36,686 bases of DNA from JAGNRR01 sp964612525 (GTDB lineage Bacteria; Bacteroidota; Bacteroidia; Chitinophagales; Chitinophagaceae), in assembly GCA_964612525.1 (NCBI GenBank), contig CAZTCQ010000013.1:1-36686 (forward strand), read 5' to 3'. A program made the position numbers and the translations under genes. Within the stretch, counting starts at the first letter, position 1. Every line of letters begins with the position of its first letter. The notes under the pieces are model-generated. The model was given only the letters and a program-made list of their open reading frames with translations. It had not been told where the DNA came from and did not search any database. Of this stretch, positions 8,951 through 18,093 are shown in pieces.

Positions 8951-11900
8951 ATGAAGAAAATACTACTTCTTTTTACCGTGATACTTTTGGCTGGGTTTAC
9001 GGTAAGCGCGCAAATAGTTGCGCCTTTTACACAAACTTTCCCGACTGGAGGACTTCCCGCTGGATTCACTTCATCAGCTACTAGTGGTAGTCTGTGGAAT
9101 ATTGCCACAAACCAAACCAACAATGGTGGTTGTCCGAATTCTGGAGACCATACTTCAGGCGGTGGTACTGGTTGGGCACAAATGGATCAATCAGGTGGGG
9201 ATGTTGGAAACGTGCTACAGTTTGATGTAGATGTTGCTACTCTTACTGTACCACAATTAGATTTTTGGTATTTCATGTGTGGTTCGGGTTATACACCTGC
9301 TAATCAAACTTACGTTGAATACTGGAATGGAACTGCATGGGTGACTATCCTAAGTTTAACAACTGGAACTACAGGATGGGAGGAGCACAATTTGATTTTG
9401 ACCGGGTATGCTTATACGGGTACTATCATACGGCTCCGTTTTAGAGCAGAGACCGGGGGATCTACACTTGATTTTTATGGTGATAATTCTATTGATGATG
9501 TTGCTGTAATTGAAGCACCAACTTGTATAGTACCTTCTAATTTATCGTCTTCTATGATTACGCCTACGTCGGCTTCTTTATCTTGGACCGATAATAATGT
9601 CGTGGCTCCTGCCGGTGGTTGGGAAATAGAGTTTGGTCCTAGTGGTTTTGCGCCAACAGGAGTTGCTAATGCAACTGCACCAACGAATCCTTTTGTTTTA
9701 ACAGGTTTACCTTCCAACACAGCTTTAGATTATTATGTAAGAGCAGTTTGTGGGGCTGGAGATAGTTCAGTATGGTCTGCCGCACCGCATACATTTACTA
9801 CTTTAGCTACTTGTCCTTGGCCAACGAATTTATTTGCTACGAACGTAACCAGTAATTCCGCAACCATCAATTGGACTGAGAATGGTACGGCTACCATGTG
9901 GGGGATTGAAATCGGTATTACTGGCTTCGCGCCAACGGGTACTCCTACTTTTATAGCGGGTACTAATCCTTTTAATATTCCTGGTTTACCAACCAACTTT
10001 ACGTTCGATGTATACGTTTCTGCTATCTGTAGCGCCACAGATACTTCTGTTCAAACAGGTCCTTTGACCTTTACGGTTTGTACGCCGCTTGCCGGAACAT
10101 ATACTATTGACTCTGCAGGTTCTGGACCAACTAACTTCTTATCGTTTAATGCTGCGCATGACTTCATGCAACAATGTGGTATTAGTGCACCGGTTACATT
10201 TAATGTAATGAATGCGAATAATGATGAGCAAGTAATATTATTACCTGTGTCAGGACAAAGTGCTACAAACACGATTACGTTTAATGGTATGGGTAATACT
10301 ATCTCTAGTGTGACTACTTCTGCCGACAGACATGTTGTTCGTTTATTTGGTGCGAGCTATTACAATTTTGAAAATTTAACTATCGAGGCTTTGAGCACAA
10401 CAAACGCAATGGCAATGCACCTAACGGGTGGTGGTAGTAATAATACCTGGACGAATTGTACATTTAAAATACCAACCACGGCTACTTCTTCACTCACTTC
10501 TGCTTTTGCAATGAGTGGGTCTAACACTTCTGCTACTACACAAATGGCAGCGGCAGCGGATAGTAATATTATTGACTCTTGTACGTTTATTGGAGGCTAT
10601 TGGAATACCATGAGTTCTCAAACAGGAGGTCACACGGGTAACAAGGTAATGAATTCCACCTTTGAGGATTTCTATGCATATGGATTGTATTTGTACAACC
10701 AAAGTGATATGCATGTATATAGAAATGATTTCTCTCGTCCTACTCGTACGAATATGACGACTTTCTATGGTGTTTATTTATTGTCTAACAATAATGCTTC
10801 TAACAATAACTTAATTGAGAAAAACCATATGCACGATCCAACGGCGAATGCTCCAACGAGTACCTCTGCTGCCTATGGTGTATATGTGACAGCGGATGCT
10901 AGTAGTGCGGCTAACTCAAATATTGTAGAAAACAATTTGATTGAAAGCATGGATAATTTAGGTACGCAATATGCGATCTATACTTCTACAGCGAATAACT
11001 TGAAAGTTCATCATAATACAGTTTCTTTGGATGGTACCGGTGGTACGGGTCTTAGACGTGGTATCGTACAGTTTGGTACTTCTGCTGTAGGACAAGATTT
11101 TAAAAATAACAATATTTCGATTACTAGTACTTCTAGTGGTGCGCAGGTAGGTTTATACTATCAGTCACCTACAATAAATAGTGATTATAACAATGTGCAT
11201 GGTAGTCAGCCAGGATTCATTTATGGATATAACGGAAATACGAATCGTATTGATTTAGCAGCATGGCAGGCTAGTACGCCTACTGTAGGTGCCAACTCTT
11301 TGCAAGAAGATCCATTATTCTTACTTACGACACCAACGGATTACCGTCCAGCAAATTCTAATATGAATGATGCCGGTACTCCATTAGTACCAGCCGTAAC
11401 TACTGACTTTGCAGATTCTACTCGTATTGCAGCTACTCCTGACATGGGAGCCTTTGAGTTCGCAGTATCTTGTCCGAATCCTAGTAATATTACAGCAGCG
11501 AATGTAACCGGTACTACTCTTGATTTATCATGGGTAGAAAATGGTACAGCTACTGCTTGGGATATTGAAGTAATACAAACAGGTATGACACCAACAGGTG
11601 TTGCAACTTATCCTGGTGTAACTACGAATACAAACTATGCCGTAACGGGTCTTACACAATATCAGTCTACTGATTTTTACGTACGTGCGATTTGTGGTCC
11701 TGGAGATTCAAGTGTTTGGTTTGGTCCATTGACAGTAGTTCCTTGTGGACCATTGGCTGGTAACTATACAATTGATTCTACTTTGCCAAGTGGTGGTACA
11801 AACTTCCACTCATTCACTGAGGTAGCAGTTGCATTAGATTGTGGTATTTCTGCACCAGTAGTATTTAGTGTAGATAATGCAGTGAATAATGAACAAGTTG

Positions 11901-14900
11901 TATTTGATGCGGTTGTAGGAGCTAGTAATGTAAACACGATTACCTTCAATGGTAATGGTAATGAAATTACCTTCCCCGCAACGGTTTCTGCCGAAAGACA
12001 TACGATTCGTTTAGATGGTGCTGATCACTTTAGATTTAATAACCTAGAGGTTCGAGCAACAGGCACCACTTGGGGTTTTGCTATGCACCTTTTCAATTCG
12101 ATCGATGGTACAAACGATAATCAATTTACCAATTGTACGTTCGAAGCGAATCAAACTAATACTAGTTTTGGTGCTAATGTTCCTTTTGCAATGAGTGGTT
12201 CGTTGACATCAGGTACAGGTTCTTCACAAGTGGAAGCGGATAGTAATATTATTGACTCTTGCTCTTTTGTTGGAGGTTGGGCTAGTATTACTATGTACGG
12301 TCAAACAAATGGTAGTCACAATGGAAATCAGGTGAAGAATTCAACCTTGGAGGATTTCTATCAATATGGTTTTTATCAATTATATCAAAACGAAATGTTG
12401 GTGAGCGGTAATGAAATCTCTCGTCCTACTCGTACTTCTATAACTTCTGGTTATGGTTTGTATGCTTCTGGTTTGGGTAGTGATAATGTTTATGAGAAAA
12501 ATAGAATCCATAATATGTTCGGAGGTAATCTAACGAATACACTTACATTCTACGGATTCTACTTCTTTATAGATGCGAGTAGTGCAGCCAATTCTAATAT
12601 TGTTAGAAATAACGTGGTACATAATAACCAAGGTAATGGTACGCACTATACGTTCTATGCTTCTACAGCTAACAACTTGAAAGTGTATCATAATACTTTC
12701 ATGGAGAATGATACAGCTTCTACTAGTGGTACGACTCGTGTTATTTACCAACAAGGTACAAGTGCTACTGGTCAAGACTATCAAAATAACTTGGTGGTTC
12801 TAACTAGAGGTGGTACGGGTACTCGTTATGGTATTTACCAACAGGCTGGTACCGGTACATTTGATTATAACAATGTTTGGATAGACCCTACAAGTACGGC
12901 AACAAACTATTATGGTTTTAATAGTGGAAATGCAGTTGATTTAGCAGCATGGCAGGCAACAACTACGCCTACAGTAGGTGCTAACTCTTCGGAGGTTGAC
13001 CCTATGTTTATGAATCCTGCTCCTGACTTTTCTCCAAGTAACTCTGCTTTAAATGGCACGGGTAACGCCTTAGGTGTTCTTGAAGATTATACTTGCGGAA
13101 CTCGTTCAACAACAAATCCTGATATGGGTGCGTTTGAATTCGTTACAGCGAATACAGATATGAGTGTATTGAGCTTATTGCCTGATACGACTATTGGCTG
13201 TTATACGAATGCTGAGGTAGTAACGGTTGAAGCGACAAATGCGGGAGCGGATACAATTAATTTTGTAACCAATCCAATGATTGTAACGGTGAATGTTACT
13301 GGAACGATTACGGCTACTTTAGTAGATACAGTTAACACAGGTACTTTGCCACCATTCGGAATCCTAAATGTAGCGATGACGAATACGATAGATTTAACAG
13401 CAAACGGAGCTTATGCTCTTGATGCGACTATCAGCACGGTGGGTGATATTGTTTTAACAAATGATACCTTAGGTACTTATAATTATAATGTGAATTTAGT
13501 AGCGGGTACGATAGCTGCTTCACCAAATTCATTATGTGTCTCAGGTGATGTAACGCTTTCTTTAACAGGAAATGCAGGAGGAAGTATCCAATGGCAGGAA
13601 TCTGCAACGGGTATGGCACCATGGACAAATATTGGTACGGGAACAAATCCAGAAACCTTTACAGCAGTAACAGCAACTACTTACTATAGAGCAGTGGTTG
13701 AATGTAATGGAGCAACGGATTCTACAACCGCTGATACGGTTGTTGTAAGTAATCCAATGATAGCTAGCACAATGGGTGATACAATTTGTGGACCGAATTC
13801 TGCAATGTTAACTGCATCAACAGTATCACCTACAGGCTCTATTGCTTGGTATGATATGATGACTGGCGGTACAGTTGTAGGATTAGGCGATACGCTTATG
13901 ACACCAGTATTGTCTGCAACAGATACTTTCTATGCTGAAGCAAATGATGGTGGATTAGGCGGATTATCGCATTTAACTACTACCGCTGCGGGTAATGGTT
14001 CAAGTGGTAATATGTTTGCTGTTGAGAATACAGGTTCTTCACCATTGACTATTGATAGTTTTTCTATCTTAAATACAGCTCCTACGACTACAACGTGGAC
14101 AGTAAGCTTTGCAAATAGTAGTTTACATGCTACAGCAGGTTCTAATACCAATGCAGCTTTCTGGACTGTAGTGGGAACCACGACGGGTGTTGTTAACCAA
14201 GGTACTACTCCAACGGTGATACCAATTCCGGTTAATATTACGATTCCTGTTGGTGCTACTTACTCGTTCCAAATAGCTGGAGCAAGTGTTCAATATACGA
14301 ATGGTACGTCTACAGGTGCGGTATTTAATTCAAATGCTGACTTAACGTTTTATCAAGGCTATGGTGGTAGTTTGAATAGTATGACCTTTAATCCTAGAGT
14401 TTTCAATGGAGAAATCTACTACTCTACAGGTTGTCCTTCAACTATGCGAACAGCGGTAGTTGCGGTGGTAAACCCAAGTGCTAATTTAGCGCAGGCAACT
14501 TCAAGTAATGCTTCCTCTACAACTGGTACGGACACGGCCAATGCAATGCAAGCCGATGGTTCAACAGTAGGCTATAACAATGCCGCTTGTGAGTTAATTG
14601 CAACTGTTACTGATGCTGCTGGAGGAAATGCATTAGGCATGGTTACTTCAGAAGTTACTGTAGATGCTACCGTACAGACGCATAACACTCAGCCTTACAC
14701 TCGTCGTTGGTTTGAAATCACTCCAACGAATAATGGTCCTGCCGATGTTACAATTTATCAGACTCAAGATGACTTTGATGATTATAATGTTTATGCGACT
14801 GCAAATGGTTGGCCTTTATTACCTGCCAACTCAACAGATGCTGCTGGTATTGCTAATTTGCGTGTAACACAAGTAAGCGGTGGTACCTTAGGTACTGGTA

Positions 14901-15589
14901 CGCCAACCTTGCACACACCTGCTACAACGTGGGATGCTGTTAACATGCGTTGGGAACTTACTTTCCCAGTAGTTGGATTTAGTGAATTTTATGTTCACAC
15001 GTTGAACCCTGTTAATGCTGCTCTAGCGGTTAGTTTAACAGACTTTGGCGTAACTAAGGAAGGAAGCGTAAGCTTAGCTTCTTGGATTACTGAAACTGAG
15101 CAGAACAACAGTCACTTTAATGTACAGCGCAGCCTAGATGGTAATGAGTTTACTACTTTAGGAACAGTAAACACAAAAGCGATTGATGGAAACAGCAACG
15201 GAACGTTGAACTATGACTTCACGGATGCACGTCCAGCAATTGGTCATAACTACTATAGATTACAAATGGTTGACCAAGCGGGCAAGCAGACGTATAGTCA
15301 AATAGTAGATGTTGTATGGGGTGCAGATGGTAGTGTAGTAACTATCTATCCAAATCCAGCGACTGATAAGTTGAACGTAGATGTATCGATTGATAAAGTA
15401 GCTCAGATTGAGGTACGTTTATTAGACATGAGCGGACGAGTAATAAAGAGTGTAGTTCAGCAATCTGCAAAAGGAATGAACAATGTAAGCATTAACCTAG
15501 GCGATATCGCGACGGGTGTGTACGGCGTTCAAATCTTGGAGAACAACAACTTGATTCACACAAGCAAAGTGAACAAAACAGATAAATAA
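8951..15589 (+). CDS. giant secreted protein with FnIII modules, duplicated beta-helix domains and T9SS type A sorting domain
   Basis: 2212 aa with a signal peptide ending near VSAQ (residues 18-21). Order of parts: a jelly-roll/MAM-like N-terminal domain (about 9010-9515); two FnIII modules (9523-9805, 9812-10080); a right-handed parallel beta-helix (10081-11470) with Asn-rich rungs such as NIVENNLIES and NLKVHHNTV; a third FnIII (11471-11745); a second, related beta-helix (11746-13144); a CARDB/Ig-like stretch (about 13150-13950) including IQWQESATG and IAWYDMMTGG; two further extracellular segments; a linker module (15023-15320); and the T9SS type A sorting domain at the end. Beta-helices of this kind occur in polysaccharide lyases and adhesins. 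I see no convincing catalytic residues, so a structural or carbohydrate-binding surface role is the safer reading. It has its own promoter and terminator and is an evolutionary sister of the previous gene at its 3' end. Confidence 0.85.
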   Translation: MKKILLLFTVILLAGFTVSAQIVAPFTQTFPTGGLPAGFTSSATSGSLWNIATNQTNNGGCPNSGDHTSGGGTGWAQMDQSGGDVGNVLQFDVDVATLTVPQLDFWYFMCGSGYTPANQTYVEYWNGTAWVTILSLTTGTTGWEEHNLILTGYAYTGTIIRLRFRAETGGSTLDFYGDNSIDDVAVIEAPTCIVPSNLSSSMITPTSASLSWTDNNVVAPAGGWEIEFGPSGFAPTGVANATAPTNPFVLTGLPSNTALDYYVRAVCGAGDSSVWSAAPHTFTTLATCPWPTNLFATNVTSNSATINWTENGTATMWGIEIGITGFAPTGTPTFIAGTNPFNIPGLPTNFTFDVYVSAICSATDTSVQTGPLTFTVCTPLAGTYTIDSAGSGPTNFLSFNAAHDFMQQCGISAPVTFNVMNANNDEQVILLPVSGQSATNTITFNGMGNTISSVTTSADRHVVRLFGASYYNFENLTIEALSTTNAMAMHLTGGGSNNTWTNCTFKIPTTATSSLTSAFAMSGSNTSATTQMAAAADSNIIDSCTFIGGYWNTMSSQTGGHTGNKVMNSTFEDFYAYGLYLYNQSDMHVYRNDFSRPTRTNMTTFYGVYLLSNNNASNNNLIEKNHMHDPTANAPTSTSAAYGVYVTADASSAANSNIVENNLIESMDNLGTQYAIYTSTANNLKVHHNTVSLDGTGGTGLRRGIVQFGTSAVGQDFKNNNISITSTSSGAQVGLYYQSPTINSDYNNVHGSQPGFIYGYNGNTNRIDLAAWQASTPTVGANSLQEDPLFLLTTPTDYRPANSNMNDAGTPLVPAVTTDFADSTRIAATPDMGAFEFAVSCPNPSNITAANVTGTTLDLSWVENGTATAWDIEVIQTGMTPTGVATYPGVTTNTNYAVTGLTQYQSTDFYVRAICGPGDSSVWFGPLTVVPCGPLAGNYTIDSTLPSGGTNFHSFTEVAVALDCGISAPVVFSVDNAVNNEQVVFDAVVGASNVNTITFNGNGNEITFPATVSAERHTIRLDGADHFRFNNLEVRATGTTWGFAMHLFNSIDGTNDNQFTNCTFEANQTNTSFGANVPFAMSGSLTSGTGSSQVEADSNIIDSCSFVGGWASITMYGQTNGSHNGNQVKNSTLEDFYQYGFYQLYQNEMLVSGNEISRPTRTSITSGYGLYASGLGSDNVYEKNRIHNMFGGNLTNTLTFYGFYFFIDASSAANSNIVRNNVVHNNQGNGTHYTFYASTANNLKVYHNTFMENDTASTSGTTRVIYQQGTSATGQDYQNNLVVLTRGGTGTRYGIYQQAGTGTFDYNNVWIDPTSTATNYYGFNSGNAVDLAAWQATTTPTVGANSSEVDPMFMNPAPDFSPSNSALNGTGNALGVLEDYTCGTRSTTNPDMGAFEFVTANTDMSVLSLLPDTTIGCYTNAEVVTVEATNAGADTINFVTNPMIVTVNVTGTITATLVDTVNTGTLPPFGILNVAMTNTIDLTANGAYALDATISTVGDIVLTNDTLGTYNYNVNLVAGTIAASPNSLCVSGDVTLSLTGNAGGSIQWQESATGMAPWTNIGTGTNPETFTAVTATTYYRAVVECNGATDSTTADTVVVSNPMIASTMGDTICGPNSAMLTASTVSPTGSIAWYDMMTGGTVVGLGDTLMTPVLSATDTFYAEANDGGLGGLSHLTTTAAGNGSSGNMFAVENTGSSPLTIDSFSILNTAPTTTTWTVSFANSSLHATAGSNTNAAFWTVVGTTTGVVNQGTTPTVIPIPVNITIPVGATYSFQIAGASVQYTNGTSTGAVFNSNADLTFYQGYGGSLNSMTFNPRVFNGEIYYSTGCPSTMRTAVVAVVNPSANLAQATSSNASSTTGTDTANAMQADGSTVGYNNAACELIATVTDAAGGNALGMVTSEVTVDATVQTHNTQPYTRRWFEITPTNNGPADVTIYQTQDDFDDYNVYATANGWPLLPANSTDAAGIANLRVTQVSGGTLGTGTPTLHTPATTWDAVNMRWELTFPVVGFSEFYVHTLNPVNAALAVSLTDFGVTKEGSVSLASWITETEQNNSHFNVQRSLDGNEFTTLGTVNTKAIDGNSNGTLNYDFTDARPAIGHNYYRLQMVDQAGKQTYSQIVDVVWGADGSVVTIYPNPATDKLNVDVSIDKVAQIEVRLLDMSGRVIKSVVQQSAKGMNNVSINLGDIATGVYGVQILENNNLIHTSKVNKTDK
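9812..11470 (+). repeat. internal tandem repeat unit 1 (FnIII plus beta-helix)
   Basis: A unit of about 1.66 kb starting at the Cys-Pro of an FnIII module and ending with the GAFEF strand of the beta-helix. It shares exact DNA words with the next unit, for example GATAGTAATATTATTGACTC at 10559-10578 and 12239-12258, and ATTTAGCAGCATGGCAGG at 11253-11270 and 12939-12956. Confidence 0.8.
11471..13144 (+). repeat. internal tandem repeat unit 2 (FnIII plus beta-helix)
   Basis: The second copy of the preceding unit, with an offset of 1659-1686 bases along its length, so small indels have accumulated. Both copies end in a closely similar DMGAFEF segment. Rungs such as SSAANSNIV and STANNLKV are kept at the protein level in both. 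Confidence 0.8.
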
Positions 15590-15655
15590 TAATTAGCGAA
15601 ACCTAATTACTAAATTATATAACGGCCCTCACGCTAAAAGCGTGAGGGCTTTTTT
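15023..15655 (+). repeat. direct repeat copy 2: linker module, T9SS sorting domain, 3' UTR and terminator
   Basis: The partner of 8176-8808 at an offset of 6847 bases with no indels visible. The coding part is the less conserved portion; the 39 untranslated bases at 15590-15628 are identical to copy 1. Confidence 0.85.
15625..15655 (+). terminator. intrinsic terminator of the second giant T9SS gene
   Basis: A perfect 10-bp stem, GCCCTCACGC (15625-15634) with GCGTGAGGGC (15640-15649), loop TAAAA, followed by six T. Compared with the terminator at 8778-8808, one C-G pair has become T-A and the loop has diverged. Confidence 0.95.
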
Positions 15656-15732
15656 ATATTTCATAGTATAGAAAGTGTGCTAAAATGCTGTAAGTCTCAC
15701 ACGGTTATTCTGCTCATTCTCAAGAAAAGCAA

Positions 15733-15740
15733 TATATTTG
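15733..15740 (+). promoter_or_regulatory. -7 promoter box before the GGGP synthase gene
   Basis: TATATTTG, a perfect match to the Bacteroidota -7 element TAnnTTTG, 14 bases before the chosen ATG. No convincing TTG lies 19-21 bases upstream. Its position argues for the start at 15755, because the longer open frame would put the box inside the coding region. Confidence 0.5.
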
Positions 15741-15754
15741 TTTTACAATTGGTT

Positions 15755-16513
15755 ATGTACAGAGGAGCTATCCATAAGAGTTTGGTCACACTAAAGCAGA
15801 AAAGGCAAAAGGGTTTTGCCGTTTTGGTAGATCCTGATAGTGTAAGCTTACAGCAAATCGAAAAACTAGCTCATCAATGCAACGATGCTCAGGTTGATTA
15901 TTTGTTCATTGGTGGTAGCTTAATGACCTCTAATCATCTAGATCAGTGCATTATAAGATTTAAAGAAAATAGTTCGATTCCTGTTTCATTATTTCCTGGA
16001 AGTCCCTCACAAGTAAGTAAAGAGGCTAATGCCTTGTTGTATTTGTCATTGCTTTCTGGGCGCAATCCTGAGCTCCTAATTGGTGCTCACGTAGTATCAG
16101 CACCCGTTGTAAAAGAAAGTGGTTTAGAGGTTATCTCTACGGCTTATATCGTGGTGGATGGGGGTGCTCCAACAACTGTTTCTTATATGAGCCATTCCCT
16201 ACCGATTCCTCATGATAAAAATGATATTGCAGTTTGCACCGCAATGGCTGGAGAGTTTCAAGGAAAAAATATAATTTACATGGACGCTGGTTCGGGGGCA
16301 CAAAATCCAATTAGCGAACAAATGATTAAAAGTGTGGCACACAACGTGGCTTTGCCGCTAGTGGTAGGAGGAGGAATTCTTACTCCTGAAAAAGCATACA
16401 ACAATTGCAAAGCAGGAGCTGACGTAATTGTAGTGGGAAATGCTATTGAGAAAGATGCTGAACTCATATCGGAGATGTCCGCTGCCATTCACAGTGCGGC
16501 TGTTTCAGTCTAG
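15755..16513 (+). CDS. geranylgeranylglyceryl phosphate synthase (GGGPS family)
   Basis: 252 aa from the ATG at 15755 (MYRGAIHKSL). The frame is open 78 bases further upstream, but that stretch holds the promoter box and has no family similarity. This is a TIM-barrel prenyltransferase. Family marks in order are GFAVLVDPDS, LFIGGSLMTS, FPGSPSQVS, YLSLLSGRNPELLIGAHV, TAYIVVDGG, YMDAGSGA and LVVGGGILTPEKA with AGADVIVVGNAIEKD at the end, the phosphate-binding part. The enzyme joins a polyprenyl diphosphate to the sn-1 position of glycerol-1-phosphate in the cytoplasm. Family group II includes Bacteroidota enzymes that use geranylgeranyl diphosphate; PcrB-type members in Bacillota use longer chains. 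It has its own promoter and sits between a T9SS gene and paaBCD, with no obvious functional link to either. The in vivo role in Bacteroidota is not settled. Confidence 0.88.
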   Translation: MYRGAIHKSLVTLKQKRQKGFAVLVDPDSVSLQQIEKLAHQCNDAQVDYLFIGGSLMTSNHLDQCIIRFKENSSIPVSLFPGSPSQVSKEANALLYLSLLSGRNPELLIGAHVVSAPVVKESGLEVISTAYIVVDGGAPTTVSYMSHSLPIPHDKNDIAVCTAMAGEFQGKNIIYMDAGSGAQNPISEQMIKSVAHNVALPLVVGGGILTPEKAYNNCKAGADVIVVGNAIEKDAELISEMSAAIHSAAVSV

Positions 16514-16555
16514 AGGCTCGTTTAGACAATCAAGCTCTTTTTAGCAATTACAGTT

Positions 16556-16563
16556 TATCTTTG
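16556..16563 (+). promoter_or_regulatory. -7 promoter box directly before paaB
   Basis: TATCTTTG, a perfect TAnnTTTG match ending 5 bases before the ATG at 16569. Transcription from it would start at or within a base or two of the start codon. No clear -33 TTG. Confidence 0.5.
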
Positions 16564-16568
16564 TGTAC

Positions 16569-16856
16569 ATGGATAAAAATGAATGGCCCTTGTGGGAAGT
16601 TTTCATAAGAAGTAAGGCGGGTTTAGATCATAAACACGTGGGAAGTCTGCACGCGGTAGACGCTGAAATGGCGATTGAAAATGCCCGTGATGTGTATACA
16701 CGCCGGCAAGAAGGAATTAGTATTTGGGCAGTAGAAAGTAAACACATTCATGCTTCTAATCCTGATGAATCTGATTCATTATTTGACCCTAGCAACGACA
16801 AGGTGTATCGTCATCCAACCTTTTATGAATTACCTGATAAATTAAAACACATGTAA
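16569..16856 (+). CDS. paaB: phenylacetyl-CoA epoxidase subunit PaaB
   Basis: 95 aa from the ATG at 16569; an in-frame GTG two codons earlier lies on the promoter box and is less likely. The sequence opens with WPLWEVFIRSKAGLDHKHVGS and continues with AENARDVYTRR-like and GISIWAV segments, the usual PaaB pattern, and the length is right for the family (about 95 aa). PaaB is a small non-catalytic subunit that bridges PaaA-PaaC pairs in the multicomponent enzyme that epoxidises the ring of phenylacetyl-CoA. It is the first gene of a tight trio with paaC (2-base spacer) and paaD. The catalytic paaA, which usually precedes paaB, is missing here: the upstream neighbour is the GGGP synthase gene. 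Confidence 0.9.
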   Translation: MDKNEWPLWEVFIRSKAGLDHKHVGSLHAVDAEMAIENARDVYTRRQEGISIWAVESKHIHASNPDESDSLFDPSNDKVYRHPTFYELPDKLKHM

Positions 16857-16858
16857 TC

Positions 16859-17614
16859 ATGGATAAATTAGTTTCATACATATTACAACTCGCTGATAAT
16901 TCATTAATATACGGTCATCGTTTAAGCGAATGGACAGGACACGGCCCAGAATTAGAAGTGGACATGGCATTGAGTAATATCGCCCTAGATAGCATGGGTG
17001 CGGCAAGAAGTTTTTATCAATACGCAGCCAGTATAGAAGGCGGTAATAAAACAGAAGATACCTACCCTTATCAGCGTGACGTATTAGCCTTTAAAAATGT
17101 AATACTAGTTGAGCAGCCGAATGGGAACTTTGCCGATACGATCGCGCGCAGTTTTTATTTCGATTGTTTTCAATATCATTTTTATACAGCCTTACAAAAA
17201 AGTACTGATAAGCGCATCTCAGAAATTGCGGCAAAATCTATCAAAGAGGTAGCTTACCATTGGCGATATAGTAGTGGATGGGTAGTTAAGCTTGGCGATG
17301 GCACGGAAGAGAGCAAACAAAAAATGCAAGCGGCGTTGAACCATTTTTGGGATTATACCGGTGAATTATTTTCTTCGACTCAGCTAGAAAGAGAAATGCA
17401 ACAACTAGGAGTGGCCCCCAAAGTGGAAGACCTAAAACAAGACTGGCAAAATAGCATAGATCAAATTTTGACTCAAGCTACACTAACCATAACCGATGAT
17501 ACAGGTGATTGGCATCATAATGGCGGTAAAGATGGAAGACATAGTGAACACCTAGGTTATATTTTGGCAGAACTGCAATTTGTTCAACGTGCCTATCCCA
17601 ATAGCGAATGGTAA
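16859..17614 (+). CDS. paaC: phenylacetyl-CoA epoxidase structural subunit PaaC
   Basis: 251 aa, the usual family length. This is the ferritin-like helical subunit that forms the heterodimer core with PaaA but has no functional di-iron site. Recognisable features are the N-terminal LADNSLIYGHRLSEWTGHGP segment, LSNIALDSMGAAR, EVAYHWRYSSGWVVKLGDGT and the C-terminal DGRHSEHLGYILAELQ. It follows paaB by 2 bases, and its last codons overlap paaD by 7 bases, so the three are translated as an operon. Without PaaA the enzyme has no oxygenase activity, so a paaA must lie elsewhere in the genome if the pathway works. Confidence 0.92.
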   Translation: MDKLVSYILQLADNSLIYGHRLSEWTGHGPELEVDMALSNIALDSMGAARSFYQYAASIEGGNKTEDTYPYQRDVLAFKNVILVEQPNGNFADTIARSFYFDCFQYHFYTALQKSTDKRISEIAAKSIKEVAYHWRYSSGWVVKLGDGTEESKQKMQAALNHFWDYTGELFSSTQLEREMQQLGVAPKVEDLKQDWQNSIDQILTQATLTITDDTGDWHHNGGKDGRHSEHLGYILAELQFVQRAYPNSEW

Positions 17615-18087
17615 GTAAAGAGAAAATTTTATCCTATCTTGAAAATGTATGTGACCCGGAGGTTCCTGTATTGTCCGTATTGGATTTAGGTATTATTCGA
17701 GAAGTAGACGTTTTGGAAAATCAGATTACCGTAAAGATTACACCCACCTATTCTGGCTGCCCCGCCATGAACACCATTGCCGCTAATGTAAAATTTGAAT
17801 TGCTAGCGCAAGGATTGCAGAATATTACGGTTGAAGAAGTTCTTTCTCCGCCATGGACCACCGACTGGATGAGCGAGGAAGGAAAGAGAAAACTAAAGGA
17901 GTTTGGAATCGCCCCGCCACAGTATAAAATAAAGGATAATCCCTTAGAGGAAGATGCCATAGTTCCTTGTCCGCAATGCGAATCAAAAAGTACGGAGCTA
18001 GTATCTCAATTTGGATCTACCTCTTGTAAGGCACTTTATAAATGTAGCGACTGCCTGGAGCCTTTCGATTATTTTAAATGTTATTAA
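17608..18087 (+). CDS. paaD: phenylacetyl-CoA epoxidase maturation/accessory protein PaaD
   Basis: 159 aa, with an ATG overlapping the end of paaC (ATGGTAA). The N-terminal half is a MIP18/DUF59 domain: CDPEVPVLSVLDLGIIR, then TPTYSGCPAMNTI with the conserved Cys51. The C-terminal half is a zinc-ribbon-like segment with CPQC (Cys121, Cys124) and CSDC (Cys146, Cys149) plus Cys140. This architecture is diagnostic for PaaD, which is thought to help assemble the iron site or Fe-S cluster of the PaaABCE complex rather than take part in catalysis. No paaE follows: only 6 bases separate its stop from the end of the convergent thioredoxin-like gene, and no hairpin is visible there. Confidence 0.92.
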   Translation: MVSKEKILSYLENVCDPEVPVLSVLDLGIIREVDVLENQITVKITPTYSGCPAMNTIAANVKFELLAQGLQNITVEEVLSPPWTTDWMSEEGKRKLKEFGIAPPQYKIKDNPLEEDAIVPCPQCESKSTELVSQFGSTSCKALYKCSDCLEPFDYFKCY

Positions 18088-18093
18088 AAAAAC

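Noticed and set aside
15677..15754. N-terminal extension of the GGGP synthase frame
   Set aside because: It contains the TATATTTG box and no similarity to the family; the usual start is MYRG at 15755.
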